NCBI RefSeq assembly: GCF_005155025.1
Contig: NZ_CP039731.1
Span: 2,480,001-2,544,000 of the forward strand
Length of the DNA: 64,000 bases
Reading direction: 5' to 3'
DNA from: Aquitalea aquatilis
Lineage (GTDB): Bacteria > Pseudomonadota > Gammaproteobacteria > Burkholderiales > Chromobacteriaceae
The translations under genes were made by a program, and so were the position numbers. The notes beneath the pieces are model-generated. The model saw only the letters and a list, made by a program, of their open reading frames with translations, was not told where the DNA came from and made no database searches. The stretch's first letter is position 1. Every line of letters starts with the position of its first letter. Positions 8,592-17,418 of the stretch are shown here, one piece after another.

Positions 8592-8617
8592 CGGAGGGCA
8601 TGGCCCTCCGTTTTTTT
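8592..8617 (+). terminator. Intrinsic terminator of metNIQ
   Basis: Arms CGGAGGGC (8592-8599) and GCCCTCCG (8603-8610), ATG loop, then T7. A second GC-rich hairpin (GGGCCGC 8528-8534 / GCGGCCC 8543-8549) lies just after metQ. Confidence 0.88.
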
Positions 8618-8987
8618 ATTTTGCCATGGTGAAACAGCACAGCTTGTTGCCATCCGGATCGCGGAAATAGGCACCGTAGAAATCATCTCCGCGCAGGCCC
8701 GGAGCGCCCTCGTCCTGGCTGCCCAGCTGCAGTGCGTGGGCGTGCAGTTGGTCCACGCCGGTACGGCTATCCAGATAAAAGCCCACCATCACGCCGTTGC
8801 CGACCGTGGCCGGCTCGCCATTGAATGGTTGCATGATGGCCAGTTGCGGCCGCTCGGGATGGGTACCCCAACAGATGCCACGGTCCATTTCCCACAGGCG
8901 GCTGGCACCGATGCCGGCCAGCAAGGTGTCGTAGAAGGCAGCGGCGCGCTGCAGGTCGTTGCTGCCGAGTGTGACGTAGCCAATCAT
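8616..8987 (-). CDS. VOC-family (glyoxalase/bleomycin-resistance fold) protein
   Basis: 123 residues from ATG 8987, which follows CAGGAGAA; longer starts lack a site. It begins IGYVTLGSNDLQRAAAFYD and ends RDPDGNKLCCF, the two halves of the VOC beta-alpha-beta-beta-beta fold. Size and pattern match single-domain glyoxalase-like dioxygenase/antibiotic-binding proteins. The substrate is unknown. A second VOC gene follows upstream on the same strand, about 120 nt away. Confidence 0.85.
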   Translation of the reverse strand: MIGYVTLGSNDLQRAAAFYDTLLAGIGASRLWEMDRGICWGTHPERPQLAIMQPFNGEPATVGNGVMVGFYLDSRTGVDQLHAHALQLGSQDEGAPGLRGDDFYGAYFRDPDGNKLCCFTMAK

Positions 8988-9107
8988 GATGTTCTCCTGG
9001 GTAATGAGTCGGGGGCGTTGCCGAGCGCATGGCCGCAGGCTCGCTGCCCGGCTTGCGCTCACTGATGGTCATCCACAGTACGTCAACTGTCTGATTCTGT
9101 CTGGCGC

Positions 9108-9551
9108 TTATTCACACACGGTAAACGGTGCGGCTACGTCCTGGCAGCGTGGTTGCACCTGGATGGAGGCGGCACTGCGCCAGTGCGGGCCGTGGAATAC
9201 CGCTTCAATATTGTTGCCGTCGGGGTCGGTGAGGTAGGCGGCGTAATAGCCATCGTGGTAGGGGCGTTCGCCCGGCTGGCCATTGTCGCCACCGCCGGCG
9301 GCCAGCCCGGCCTGGTAAAAGCGTTGCACCCGGGCCGGATCGGCAGTCTGGAAGGCCAGATGCACATGGCTGCGACTGGCCGGGCTGCCGCAGGAGACAA
9401 ACAATTCGTCGGCCCAGAAATAATCCGGACCTTCACCGGTCAGTTCACGCCCCAGTGCCTGCAGCACCGCCGTGTAAAAGCGCTTGCTGGCGGGCAGGTC
9501 GGCAACGACGAGGTGAACGTGGTCGAGCAGTCTTCCGTAATGGTATTCCAT
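9108..9551 (-). CDS. VOC-family protein, second copy
   Basis: 147 residues. LLDHVHLVVADLPASKRFY at the start and GYYAAYLTDPDGNNIEAV near residue 115 mark one VOC domain with candidate metal ligands (H in HVHL, H in SHVHLAF, E in IEAV). The start follows GAGGAGAT. It is divergent in sequence from the neighbour at 8616, so not a recent duplication. The C-terminus has a ~25-residue extension after FHGPHW. Function unknown. Confidence 0.83.
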   Translation of the reverse strand: MEYHYGRLLDHVHLVVADLPASKRFYTAVLQALGRELTGEGPDYFWADELFVSCGSPASRSHVHLAFQTADPARVQRFYQAGLAAGGGDNGQPGERPYHDGYYAAYLTDPDGNNIEAVFHGPHWRSAASIQVQPRCQDVAAPFTVCE

Positions 9552-9691
9552 GGGACATCTCCTCTATGGAAGCGCCATTGACTGCCGTGGATTTGCGGAA
9601 AAACCGGTGGTCAGGGCGCTTCTTTTCTTGACGACTTTTGTCCCATCATACGCTGCGGCCTGTTGGCTGCACATCCGGTGAAGTACGGCAT

Positions 9692-10375
9692 TCAGCGCGC
9701 CAGCCATTCCTCGACAAACTGCTGGCGGAAGGCCTGCAGGCGCTGTAGCCGTTCCTCTGCCATGGCACGGCCGGCCGCGGTCTGCATCATGCCCGGCAGC
9801 TTTTCCAGCTTGACCTCGATGTGATCCAGCGCGTACTCGCGGTCGTCCAGCGGGCGCGTGCTGGCCAGCGGGTCGTCCGGGTGTGCCAGTTGCCGGCCCA
9901 TGCGGCCGGAGGTGTAAAACATGCGCGCCAGGCCTATGGCCCCCAGGGCGTCCATGCGGTCGGCGTCCTGCACGATCTGTGCTTCCAGCGTGCGTGGCGT
10001 GATATTGGCGGAAAAGCTGTGTGCTTCGATGGCATGGGCTACGCCATCCAGCTTGTCAGCCGGGAAACCGGCCGCGTGCAGCAGCGGGCCGGCCTTGGCG
10101 GCAGCCATGCGCGAAGCCTGTTCGCGCTGCGGGTGGTTCTTCGGCAGGTTGACCAGATCGTGCAGATAGCAGGCAGCCAGCACCACCAGGGCATCGGCGC
10201 TGCTGTGCTGTTGCAGGATTTGCCGTGCGGCAGCCCAGACACGATGGAAATGGCTGAGGTCATGTGCGCCATCATCGTCGGCGGGTTGTTGTTGCAGCAG
10301 GTCGATCAGCTGTTGTTGCCAGTATTGCAGCAGCGGGGTGTCTGACGGGAGAAGAGCGGCAGCGGGAGCGTTCAT
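9692..10375 (-). CDS. HD-domain phosphohydrolase (YedJ/YpgQ-like)
   Basis: 227 residues. The HD motif set is visible: HDLSHFHRV (first His), CYLHDL (H-D pair), HAIEAHSF and QDADRMDALGAIG (second Asp). This order matches the YedJ/YpgQ group of metal-dependent nucleotide phosphohydrolases. No membrane segment. No convincing ribosome site precedes the ATG. Substrate unknown. Confidence 0.85.
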   Translation of the reverse strand: MNAPAAALLPSDTPLLQYWQQQLIDLLQQQPADDDGAHDLSHFHRVWAAARQILQQHSSADALVVLAACYLHDLVNLPKNHPQREQASRMAAAKAGPLLHAAGFPADKLDGVAHAIEAHSFSANITPRTLEAQIVQDADRMDALGAIGLARMFYTSGRMGRQLAHPDDPLASTRPLDDREYALDHIEVKLEKLPGMMQTAAGRAMAEERLQRLQAFRQQFVEEWLAR

Positions 10376-10461
10376 GGCAGGGTATCAGGTGGCGGGCCGT
10401 TGATTACACCCCTGCCACCGGCCGGCGTCAACCATGCCGGCAGCAGGGGTGCGGCGGTGGC

Positions 10462-11388
10462 TCAGGCGTGCAGACGGCAGTAGTCGCCGGCAATGGCGGC
10501 GGCCAGTCGGGCATTGTTCAGCACCAGCTGGATGTTGGCGGCCAGGCTGTTGCCGCCGGTCAGTTCGCATACCCGTGCCAGCAGGAAGGGGGTGGATTCC
10601 TTGCCGGCAATGCCTTGGGCGCTGGCTTCAGCCAGTGCCTGCTCGATGGCGGCATCGATGCTGGCGCTGGACATGGCGTATTGCTCGGGAATCGGGTTGG
10701 CCACCACCATGCCGCCTTGCAGTTGCAGGTCCCACTTGGCTTTCATCACTGCAGCGATGGCAGCCGCGCTGTCCAGGCGGTAGTCCACCTTGAAGGCGCT
10801 GTCGCGGGTAAAGAAGGCTGGCAGGGTGGCGGTTTGATAGCCGATGACCGGTACGCCGTGGGTTTCCAGATATTCCAGGGTCAGGCCCAGATCAAGAATG
10901 GATTTGGCACCGGCACACACCACGGTGACCGGCGTTTGCGCCAGCTCCTGCAGGTCGGCAGAAATGTCGAAGCTCTGCTGCGCACCACGATGCACACCGC
11001 CAATGCCGCCGGTGGCGAAGACGCGGATGCCGGCCATGGCGGCCACGATCATGGTGGAGGCGACGGTGGTGGCACCAGTCTGGCCGGCAGCCACGATAAA
11101 GGGAATGTCACGGCGGCTGACCTTGACCACTTCGCGGCCGTTCTTGCCCAGCACTTCGATGTCGTCGCGGCTGAGGCCGGCTTTCAGGCGGCCATTGATG
11201 ATGGCAATGGTGGCTGGTACTGCGCCGTGGGCGCGCACTTCGGCTTCCACTTGCAGGGCCGTTTCCACGTTTTGCGGGTAGGGCATGCCGTGCGAGATGA
11301 TGGTGGATTCCAGTGCCACGACTGGCTGGCCGGCGGCCAGTGCGGCGGCGACTTCGGGGTGGATGTCCAGGTAAGCGTGTTGGGTCAT
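10462..11388 (-). CDS. psuG: Pseudouridine-5'-phosphate glycosidase
   Basis: 308 residues. PsuG family motifs are present: VALESTIISHGMPYPQN, PATIAIINGR, VKVSRRDI, GATTVASTM, FATGGIGGVHRG and VVCAGAKSILDL. The enzyme splits pseudouridine 5'-phosphate to uracil and ribose 5-phosphate. The ATG at 11388 overlaps the psuK stop (ATGA), and GGAG lies upstream inside psuK; the longer open frame from 11880 is the out-of-frame shadow of psuK. It acts directly after PsuK in pseudouridine salvage. Confidence 0.95.
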   Translation of the reverse strand: MTQHAYLDIHPEVAAALAAGQPVVALESTIISHGMPYPQNVETALQVEAEVRAHGAVPATIAIINGRLKAGLSRDDIEVLGKNGREVVKVSRRDIPFIVAAGQTGATTVASTMIVAAMAGIRVFATGGIGGVHRGAQQSFDISADLQELAQTPVTVVCAGAKSILDLGLTLEYLETHGVPVIGYQTATLPAFFTRDSAFKVDYRLDSAAAIAAVMKAKWDLQLQGGMVVANPIPEQYAMSSASIDAAIEQALAEASAQGIAGKESTPFLLARVCELTGGNSLAANIQLVLNNARLAAAIAGDYCRLHA

Positions 11389-12488
11389 GATGGCTCCGGG
11401 TAAGACAGGGTTGGGCACAGGTGCTGGATGGCAGCCAGCGACAGGGTAGGGTTGTTGGTGGCGGCGCAGCTCAGGGTCAGGGCGGCGCAGGCCTGGGCCA
11501 GACACACGGCATCGGGCAGCGGCAATTGCTGCAGCCAGCCCCAGATCAGGCCGGCCATCAGGGCATCGCCAGCGCCGGTGGCATTGACGATGTCCACCTG
11601 TGGTGCCGGGCTCCAGCCCTGACCCTCGGCACTGCTGTAGAACACGCCGTCGCCAGCCAGGCTGAGGATGACTTGCTGCACGCCCTGCTGGTGAAACCAG
11701 TCGGCAACGGCAGCGGCATCGGCGGGACTTTCCAGCGGCAGGCCGGACAGGGTGGCGGCTTCGATACGATTGGGCTTGATGGTGTGGATGCGGCCCAGCC
11801 AGGGGCGGATGCGTTCGGCCTTGAAGGCCGACACGGTGTCGACAAACACCGGCTGCTGTTCGGCCTCGGCAAACAGCCAAGCCAGGGCATCGGGTGACAG
11901 GTTGGCATCGGCCACGATCAGGCCAGCATGGCGGACCAGCTCGCGCTGCGGGGCCAGCCTGGCGGCATCCAGCCGGTTCAGCACCTGCATGTCGTTGATG
12001 GCGATGGACATGTCGCCATCCGGGCCGTGGATGGACAGATAGGTGGAGGTGGCGGCATCCGGCAGCACCAGCACCGGGCGGACATCCACCCCGGCGCGCT
12101 GGGTCGAATCCAGCAGCGAGCGGCCATACAGATCGTCGCCCACCGCACTGAGCAGCCGGCAGTCGGCCCCCAGTCGCGCCAGATTCTCGGCAATATTACG
12201 CGCCACACCACCGGGCGAACAGCTGACCTGGCCGGGATTGGAGTCGCCAAAACGTAGCTTGGCCGGCGTGCTGCCACGGATGTCCATATTGGCGCCACCC
12301 AGCAGTACCACATAGCGGGTTTCGGCCAGGATGTAGCCCTTGCCCAGAATATGGCCTTTTTGCATCAGCTTCATTATGTGGCCGGCCGCGGCCGAACGGC
12401 TGATGCCCAACTGGTCTGCCAGCTGTTGCTGCGGTATCAGTGGGTTCTGGCGCAGCAGTTGCAGGATTTCCTGCTCACGTTGTGTCAT
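11385..12488 (-). CDS. psuK: Pseudouridine kinase with N-terminal winged helix domain
   Basis: 367 residues. Residues ~1-55 are a winged helix-turn-helix (EQEILQLLRQNPLIPQQQLADQLGISRSAAAGHIMKL in short segments); the rest is a PfkB kinase (LGGANMDI, SPGGVARNIAENLARLG, and the catalytic NATGAGDALMAGL near 310). E. coli PsuK lacks the extra domain. It phosphorylates pseudouridine for PsuG. The first codon of the open frame is TTG 12491; ATG 12488 is preferred. A perfect inverted repeat overlaps its start, a possible target of its own DNA-binding domain. No pseudouridine transporter gene is adjacent. Confidence 0.93.
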   Translation of the reverse strand: MTQREQEILQLLRQNPLIPQQQLADQLGISRSAAAGHIMKLMQKGHILGKGYILAETRYVVLLGGANMDIRGSTPAKLRFGDSNPGQVSCSPGGVARNIAENLARLGADCRLLSAVGDDLYGRSLLDSTQRAGVDVRPVLVLPDAATSTYLSIHGPDGDMSIAINDMQVLNRLDAARLAPQRELVRHAGLIVADANLSPDALAWLFAEAEQQPVFVDTVSAFKAERIRPWLGRIHTIKPNRIEAATLSGLPLESPADAAAVADWFHQQGVQQVILSLAGDGVFYSSAEGQGWSPAPQVDIVNATGAGDALMAGLIWGWLQQLPLPDAVCLAQACAALTLSCAATNNPTLSLAAIQHLCPTLSYPEPS

Positions 12489-12523
12489 CAAACAAATGTC
12501 CGTAGTGCTAACTTTTGTTTGAT
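12487..12523. promoter_or_regulatory. Perfect inverted repeat at the psuK start
   Basis: Arms ATCAAACAAA (12487-12496) and TTTGTTTGAT (12514-12523), 17 bp apart, covering the psuK start codon and leader. The form fits a dimer-binding operator of the psuKG operon. Confidence 0.6.
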
Positions 12524-12643
12524 TGTGGCGTAGCCGCTGGCCGGGGTCAAGCCCGCAGCCTGCCTTGTGCTATTGGCCGGCTGCTGGCCGGTGGTCCGGC
12601 ATGCTTGGCAGCCGCCCACCTTGCCAGCCACCCCCGCCCGGTA

Positions 12644-13243
12644 TCAATCGATGAAGGGGCGTACAGTGTCCAGCAGCTTGTTGGTGTAGCTTTCCTTTTC
12701 CCCTACCGGCACCACGTAATCGAGTGCTTCGCGGGTGGCGGTTTCGCTGCTGCGTTTGAGCATGACCCAGCTGGCCAGGTATTGCGCCGACAGGCAGCCA
12801 CCCGCCGTGGCCAGATTGCCGATGGCATGGAAGGGGGTATCCAGCACTTCGATGCCAGCCTGTTCCACCCAGGGTTTGGTGCGCTTGTCGGTACAGGCGG
12901 GCAGCTTGTCGATCAGCCCCAGCTTGGCCATCAGCAGGGTGCCGGAGCATTGTGCGCCAATCAGCTGGCGGGCCGGATTGAGCTGCAAACGGGCTAGCAG
13001 CTCCTGATCGTTGGCGATGTCGCGGGTCATGACGCCGCTGCCAAACAGCACCACGTCGGCCTGATTGGCGAACTCCAGCGGCTGCTGGGCGCGCACGGTG
13101 ACACCGTTCATCGAGGTGACCTGTTCACTCGGGCTGGTGATGCAGGCTTCCCAGCCATGTGGCTGCATGCGGTTAAGCATGCCGGCGGCAATGAACGAGT
13201 CCAGCTCGTTGAAACCCTGAAAAGTGATGATGGCGATTTTCAT
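12644..13243 (-). CDS. DJ-1/PfpI family protein
   Basis: 199 residues. The class I glutamine amidotransferase-like fold shows E13 (FNELDSF), the nucleophile-elbow cysteine C99 (IGAQCSGTLL) and LFGSGVMTRD. The start follows AAGGAGAC. Similar proteins are called PfpI/DJ-1 hydrolases, glyoxalase III or isonitrile hydratases; nothing here decides which. Single gene. Confidence 0.85.
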   Translation of the reverse strand: MKIAIITFQGFNELDSFIAAGMLNRMQPHGWEACITSPSEQVTSMNGVTVRAQQPLEFANQADVVLFGSGVMTRDIANDQELLARLQLNPARQLIGAQCSGTLLMAKLGLIDKLPACTDKRTKPWVEQAGIEVLDTPFHAIGNLATAGGCLSAQYLASWVMLKRSSETATREALDYVVPVGEKESYTNKLLDTVRPFID

Positions 13244-13568
13244 GCTGTCTCCTTAGGCGTGTCGGCCAAGAGCGGCTAACAAAATAGCGCAGCGTCCCCG
13301 GGGCAGGGCGCACCGATGCAGGCAGGACCAGGGTAGGACCAGCAGGCGCAAGGCTGCTGCAGCGGTTTTGTTAGCAGCGCTAAAGGGCTGCGGCGTGCGG
13401 TTTGTCTGGTTGGCAGGAGACAGGATTATGCTGCTGTTATCGATTGCTGGCGATAAAGATCTTGCTTGGCGGGAAATCGGGCTATAAACCTGCGCTGCGG
13501 CGAGGGGTGCTGCAACGGGAGAGAAAGCATGGCCGCCAGCACAGGCAGGGCGGCCATGGTTGAGAGGC
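13244..13568. other. Gene-free stretch between the DJ-1 gene and the chemoreceptor
   Basis: 325 nt. Arms CATGGCCGCC (13528-13537) and GGCGGCCATG (13549-13558) form a 10-bp hairpin just after the chemoreceptor stop, probably its terminator, with a pyrimidine-rich but weak U-tract on the minus strand. A pair GTTAGC/GCTAAC-like sequence flanks 13276 and 13370. Otherwise I see nothing. Confidence 0.5.
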
Positions 13569-15188
13569 TTACAGCCGGTACTGGCTGAGGGTGCTGATTT
13601 GCTGGCGGGCCAGTTCGTCCAGATGGCGGGCGCTGCTGGCGGCTTCCTGCGCGGCGCTGGAGGATTCTTCGGTCATCTGGGCAATCTGCTCCACCTGCAC
13701 CGCGATATTGTTGGTGGCCTTGCCCTGTTCGGTGATGGCATCGGAAATTTCGCTAACCATGTGCACGGTATTGCCGGTGGCATCGCCAATCTGCTTGATG
13801 GCGCCATCGGCGTGATCAGCGCGGCTGACCCCGTTGCGTACCAGTTCTTCGGCCGAGTGCATTTGCTCGGTGGCCTGGCGCGAGCGGTCACGCATAGCCG
13901 TGATGGTAGAGGAAATTTCCTGGGTGGAGCTGCTGGTGCGTTCGGCCAGCTTGCGTACCTCGTCGGCCACCACGGCAAAACCACGGCCCATTTCGCCGGC
14001 ACGGGCGGCCTCGATGGCTGCATTCAGTGCCAGCAGATTGGTCTGGTCGGCAATGTCCTTGATGACGCCAACCACGGTATCCACCTGCGCACTATAGTTA
14101 TCCAGCTCGCGAATGCTGCCGGCGGCACTGTCCACCGCATGGGAAATCTCGCGGATATCGCTGATAGTTTGCGAGATGGTGTTGGACCCTTGCTGGGCCA
14201 GCGTGCCGGCATTGTGGGCCAGATCACGCGACTCACTGGCACGGTTGGCTACATGGTTGATGCTGACGGTCATCTGTTCGATGGTGGCGGCCATGCTGGC
14301 AGAAGAGGCCGACTGCGAATCAGCGGCAGCAGCGACCTGGGTGGCTGTCTGCGACAAGCCTTGCGAGGCGTCCGCCACCGAGCGCGCACCATCCAGTATC
14401 GATTTCAGATTGCGCTGCAGGCCTTCCAGCAGGCTGTTGAAGGCGCTGGCGGTGAGGCTGATTTCGTCCTTGCCCGCCACCGGTGCGCGCTGGGTGAAGT
14501 CCAGCGACTGGCTGACCTGCTGCATGGTGGACTGAATGGAAGACAGCCCGCGGTTGATGCTACGGAACAACACCACGCCCATATACAGCACGATGGCGAA
14601 GATGACGGCTATCAGCGTCGTCGTTTGTAGCAGCGCGGCATTGTAGGCGGTCTTGTTGGTTTCGATGGTATCGAAGGCCAGCTTGAGGTTGTACTCGGTA
14701 TGGGTGTTGAGCGCCTTGCGGAAGTCTGCGCTGGTGGTGTTCAGCGCCCCATCGCGCAGCATGGCATCGGCCAGGTCATCCTTGCCGCTGCGCGACATTT
14801 CAAAGTACTTGCTGCGCTCGGCACGATAGGCCGCCAGCTTGGCCTTGTCATCCTGCAATAGCTGGCGGTCGTGATCGTCGGCAATCAGGTTTTTCTCGTA
14901 ATCGTTAAACAGGTCTTCCAGCTTTTTGTCGGCCTCACCAGACATGGCTTCGGCTGCGGCTTTTTCGCCGGCGGTATGGGAGACCGAATGCTTGGTTACC
15001 GCTCCACGGATATCCATGAAGGCATAAACCATGCCGTTGAGGTCACGAATACTGGGAGCCAGGTTGCTGACGGTGTCCTCAAAACGGTTGCTGGCCTGTT
15101 TTTGTTGGTAGGCACCAAAGCCGCCGACGACAATCAGGGCGAGCAGGGCGATGGCCAGGGTCAGCATGAGTCGTCTGATGATGGTCAT
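13569..15188 (-). CDS. Methyl-accepting chemotaxis protein
   Basis: 539 residues. Membrane span at ~7-28, a periplasmic four-helix-bundle type ligand domain (~30-188, [20 protein letters not shown]), second span ~189-210, HAMP ~211-265, and a long coiled signalling domain with the hairpin tip EIAQ.../[20 protein letters not shown] near 375-395. No C-terminal CheR-tethering pentapeptide is visible (it ends STLSQYRL). It transduces an unknown periplasmic signal to CheA. No other chemotaxis genes are in the window. Confidence 0.95.
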   Translation of the reverse strand: MTIIRRLMLTLAIALLALIVVGGFGAYQQKQASNRFEDTVSNLAPSIRDLNGMVYAFMDIRGAVTKHSVSHTAGEKAAAEAMSGEADKKLEDLFNDYEKNLIADDHDRQLLQDDKAKLAAYRAERSKYFEMSRSGKDDLADAMLRDGALNTTSADFRKALNTHTEYNLKLAFDTIETNKTAYNAALLQTTTLIAVIFAIVLYMGVVLFRSINRGLSSIQSTMQQVSQSLDFTQRAPVAGKDEISLTASAFNSLLEGLQRNLKSILDGARSVADASQGLSQTATQVAAAADSQSASSASMAATIEQMTVSINHVANRASESRDLAHNAGTLAQQGSNTISQTISDIREISHAVDSAAGSIRELDNYSAQVDTVVGVIKDIADQTNLLALNAAIEAARAGEMGRGFAVVADEVRKLAERTSSSTQEISSTITAMRDRSRQATEQMHSAEELVRNGVSRADHADGAIKQIGDATGNTVHMVSEISDAITEQGKATNNIAVQVEQIAQMTEESSSAAQEAASSARHLDELARQQISTLSQYRL

Positions 15189-15253
15189 GGGGATGTCCTT
15201 GCTAGGTTGAGGGCCAGGCTGCGATGGCAGCTGGCCGGTATTTTTTCTACGTA

Positions 15254-15267
15254 GCTATACGTATAGC
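15254..15267. promoter_or_regulatory. 14-bp palindrome upstream of the chemoreceptor
   Basis: GCTATACGTATAGC is a perfect palindrome 66 nt upstream of the chemoreceptor start, in an AT-rich leader. A regulator site is likely, identity unknown. Confidence 0.45.
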
Positions 15268-15340
15268 ATCAAATCATGACGTTTGTAGGGCTATTTCAAG
15301 CACCCGGAATGTGCTGGCTTGAGCAAGCCCGGAGCGGCCG

Positions 15341-15377
15341 CAAAAAAAGACCGCACGGCCAAGGCGATGCGGTCTTT
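15341..15377 (-). terminator. Intrinsic terminator of the YddA-type transporter gene
   Basis: Arms AAAGACCGCA (15346-15355) and TGCGGTCTTT (15368-15377) with a 12-nt loop; the A-run on the + strand gives a T-run for the minus-strand transcript. Confidence 0.8.
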
Positions 15378-15402
15378 AGATTCCTGCAGGATTACGCTGA
15401 AT

Positions 15403-17190
15403 TTACCGTGTGCTGCTTAATTGCCAGCGGCTGTTTCCCAGTATTTCCAGTTGCAGCCCGTGGTGCTGTAACAGGCTGCTGCGATGCCCCACGCTGATGA
15501 CGGTGGTGGTGGGCAATTGCTGACGCAGCAGGCGGTACATGGCGTCTTCCAGCCCTTCATCCAGTGCCGAGCTGGCTTCGTCGAGGAAGGCGATGGCCGG
15601 TTTGTTCAGCAATAAGCGGCCAAAAGCCAGCCGTTGCTGCTCACCCAGCGACAGGGTTTGGCTCCAGTCGCGTTCTTCATCCAGCCGTGCCTGCAGGTGG
15701 CCCAGCTGCACGGCTTGCAGCACGCTGGCGGCATCCTGCGCATCGGCGGCTGGCGGGCTGGCCGGGTAGTACAGCGCATCGCGCAGTGTGCCACCGGGCA
15801 GATAGGGTTTTTGCGACAGGAACATCAGCCCCTGCTGCGGGCGGATGATCTGCCCGCTGCTATAGGGCCACAGCCCGGCCAGGCTGCGCAGCAGGGTGGT
15901 CTTGCCGCAGCCGGAAGCGCCACGGATCAGCAGGGCGCTGCCGCTGTCGATGTCCAGATTGACCTGCTCCAGCAGTTTGCGGCCATCCGGCGCTTGCAGG
16001 CTGAAGTTTTCCAGTGCCAGTCGTGGGCCGTCGCTGCGGATGTCCGGGCGCGGCAGTGCGGCGGCTTCCTGCATCGAGTCGCAATAACCGGACAGACGGT
16101 TCAGTACCGCGCGGTAGCCGGCAAAGTCGTCGTAGGCGTTACGGAAGAAGGACAGATTGTCGTGCAGCGTGCCGAAGGCCTGGGAGGTCTGCATCAGGTC
16201 GCCCAGGGTAATCTGCTTGGAGAAAAAGCGGTGCGCCTGCACGATCAAGGGAAACACCACGGCAGTCTGGCTGACGATCAGGTTGAAGCCCTGGAATTTC
16301 AGCGACCGGAACACGATGCGCCAGTTGTTGTGGATGATCTGGCCGAAGCGGCTGCGCAGCAGCATGCCTTCCACTTTTTCACCGGCGTAGAAGGCAATGC
16401 TCTCCGCGTACTCCAGCAGCCGTACCAGCAGGTAACGGTAATTGGCGTTGTACTGTTCGTTCAGGAAGTTCAGGCGCACCAGCGGGCGGCCGATCTTTAC
16501 CGCCAGCACGGTGGCAATCAGCACGTACAGAAAGACGGCAAACACCATGGCGCGCGGGATATCCACCCCCAGCAGGTGCAAGGGGCCGGACAGGTTCCAC
16601 AGGATCAGCGTGTAGGCCAGGGTGGAAACCAGCGAGCCGACCACGCCCATCGACAGGCCCAGCGAGCTGCCGACAAAGCTGGAAACGTCCTGCTGGATAC
16701 GCTGGTCGGGGTTGTCGCTGCGTTGCGGCAGGTATTGCAGGCGATAGAAGGAATCGTTCTGCAGCAGCTTTTGCAGCAATTGCTCGTTCAGCCAGGCGCG
16801 CCAGTGAATGGAGAAGCTTTGATTGACGTAAAAGCTGAACAGGCTGCGCAGCACATGGATGCTGGCCAGTACGCAGAAAATGCGCACAAAACTCCAGAAC
16901 AAGCTTTCATTCAACTGCTGCAGTGAGTTGTACAGCCCATTGCTCCAGTTGGACAGCACCACGTCCAGCCGGACGCCGGCCAGGGTCAGCAGCAGGATCA
17001 AGGCCAGCCCCAGCAGTGGTTTGGCGCTGCGGCGCAGGCTGAAATAGCTGCCACTGAGCTGCCAGAATTGCCGCCCCCAACTGGTGAGACGCACCAGCGC
17101 CCACACGGCCAGCACAAACAGCAGGCAGGTAATGCCGTAAGCCTTGGCCACCCACAGCAGGCTACGGCTCAGTTCCTCGTTCCAGTTCAT
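15403..17190 (-). CDS. YddA/ABCD-type ABC transporter (fused membrane and ATPase domains)
   Basis: 595 residues from ATG 17190, preceded by TGGAAA. The N-terminal half is an SbmA/BacA-like membrane domain (GLYNSLQQLNESLFWSFV, RIQQDVSSF, six spans); the C-terminal half is an ATPase with Walker A GASGCGKTT, signature LSLGEQQR, Walker B AIAFLDEASSALDE. E. coli YddA and cobalamin-related ABCD proteins share this layout. Substrate unknown. The open frame extends further upstream to 17370 without a plausible site. Confidence 0.9.
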   Translation of the reverse strand: MNWNEELSRSLLWVAKAYGITCLLFVLAVWALVRLTSWGRQFWQLSGSYFSLRRSAKPLLGLALILLLTLAGVRLDVVLSNWSNGLYNSLQQLNESLFWSFVRIFCVLASIHVLRSLFSFYVNQSFSIHWRAWLNEQLLQKLLQNDSFYRLQYLPQRSDNPDQRIQQDVSSFVGSSLGLSMGVVGSLVSTLAYTLILWNLSGPLHLLGVDIPRAMVFAVFLYVLIATVLAVKIGRPLVRLNFLNEQYNANYRYLLVRLLEYAESIAFYAGEKVEGMLLRSRFGQIIHNNWRIVFRSLKFQGFNLIVSQTAVVFPLIVQAHRFFSKQITLGDLMQTSQAFGTLHDNLSFFRNAYDDFAGYRAVLNRLSGYCDSMQEAAALPRPDIRSDGPRLALENFSLQAPDGRKLLEQVNLDIDSGSALLIRGASGCGKTTLLRSLAGLWPYSSGQIIRPQQGLMFLSQKPYLPGGTLRDALYYPASPPAADAQDAASVLQAVQLGHLQARLDEERDWSQTLSLGEQQRLAFGRLLLNKPAIAFLDEASSALDEGLEDAMYRLLRQQLPTTTVISVGHRSSLLQHHGLQLEILGNSRWQLSSTR

Positions 17191-17418
17191 AGGTTTCCAG
17201 TGTTGTACCAGACAGGGCTGACCTGATCCGCCGCCGCAAGGCAGGCGCGAAAGTATCAGCCGAGAAAATATCAGCGCAGGCGCAAGGCCCTGCCGGGCAA
17301 GCATACGTGGCGGCCGGCAGCAAGCCAATCGCTGTTGCAGCAAAAGTGCTGAAATCCTGTTGCCGCGCATGGCGGCCCACCCGCACTGGGGCCGGTGGGC
17401 TGTGGCAGGATCAGCGGC

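Noticed and set aside
8616-9551. Tandem duplication of VOC genes
   Set aside because: The two proteins share the fold but little sequence, so recent duplication is not supported.
9569-9622. GAAGCGCC/GGCGCTTC inverted repeat upstream of the second VOC gene
   Set aside because: Arms are 8 bp and 38 nt apart with poor inner pairing; not convincing as operator or terminator.
13837-14535. Open frames on the + strand opposite the chemoreceptor
   Set aside because: Shadow frames; the minus-strand protein has complete MCP domains.
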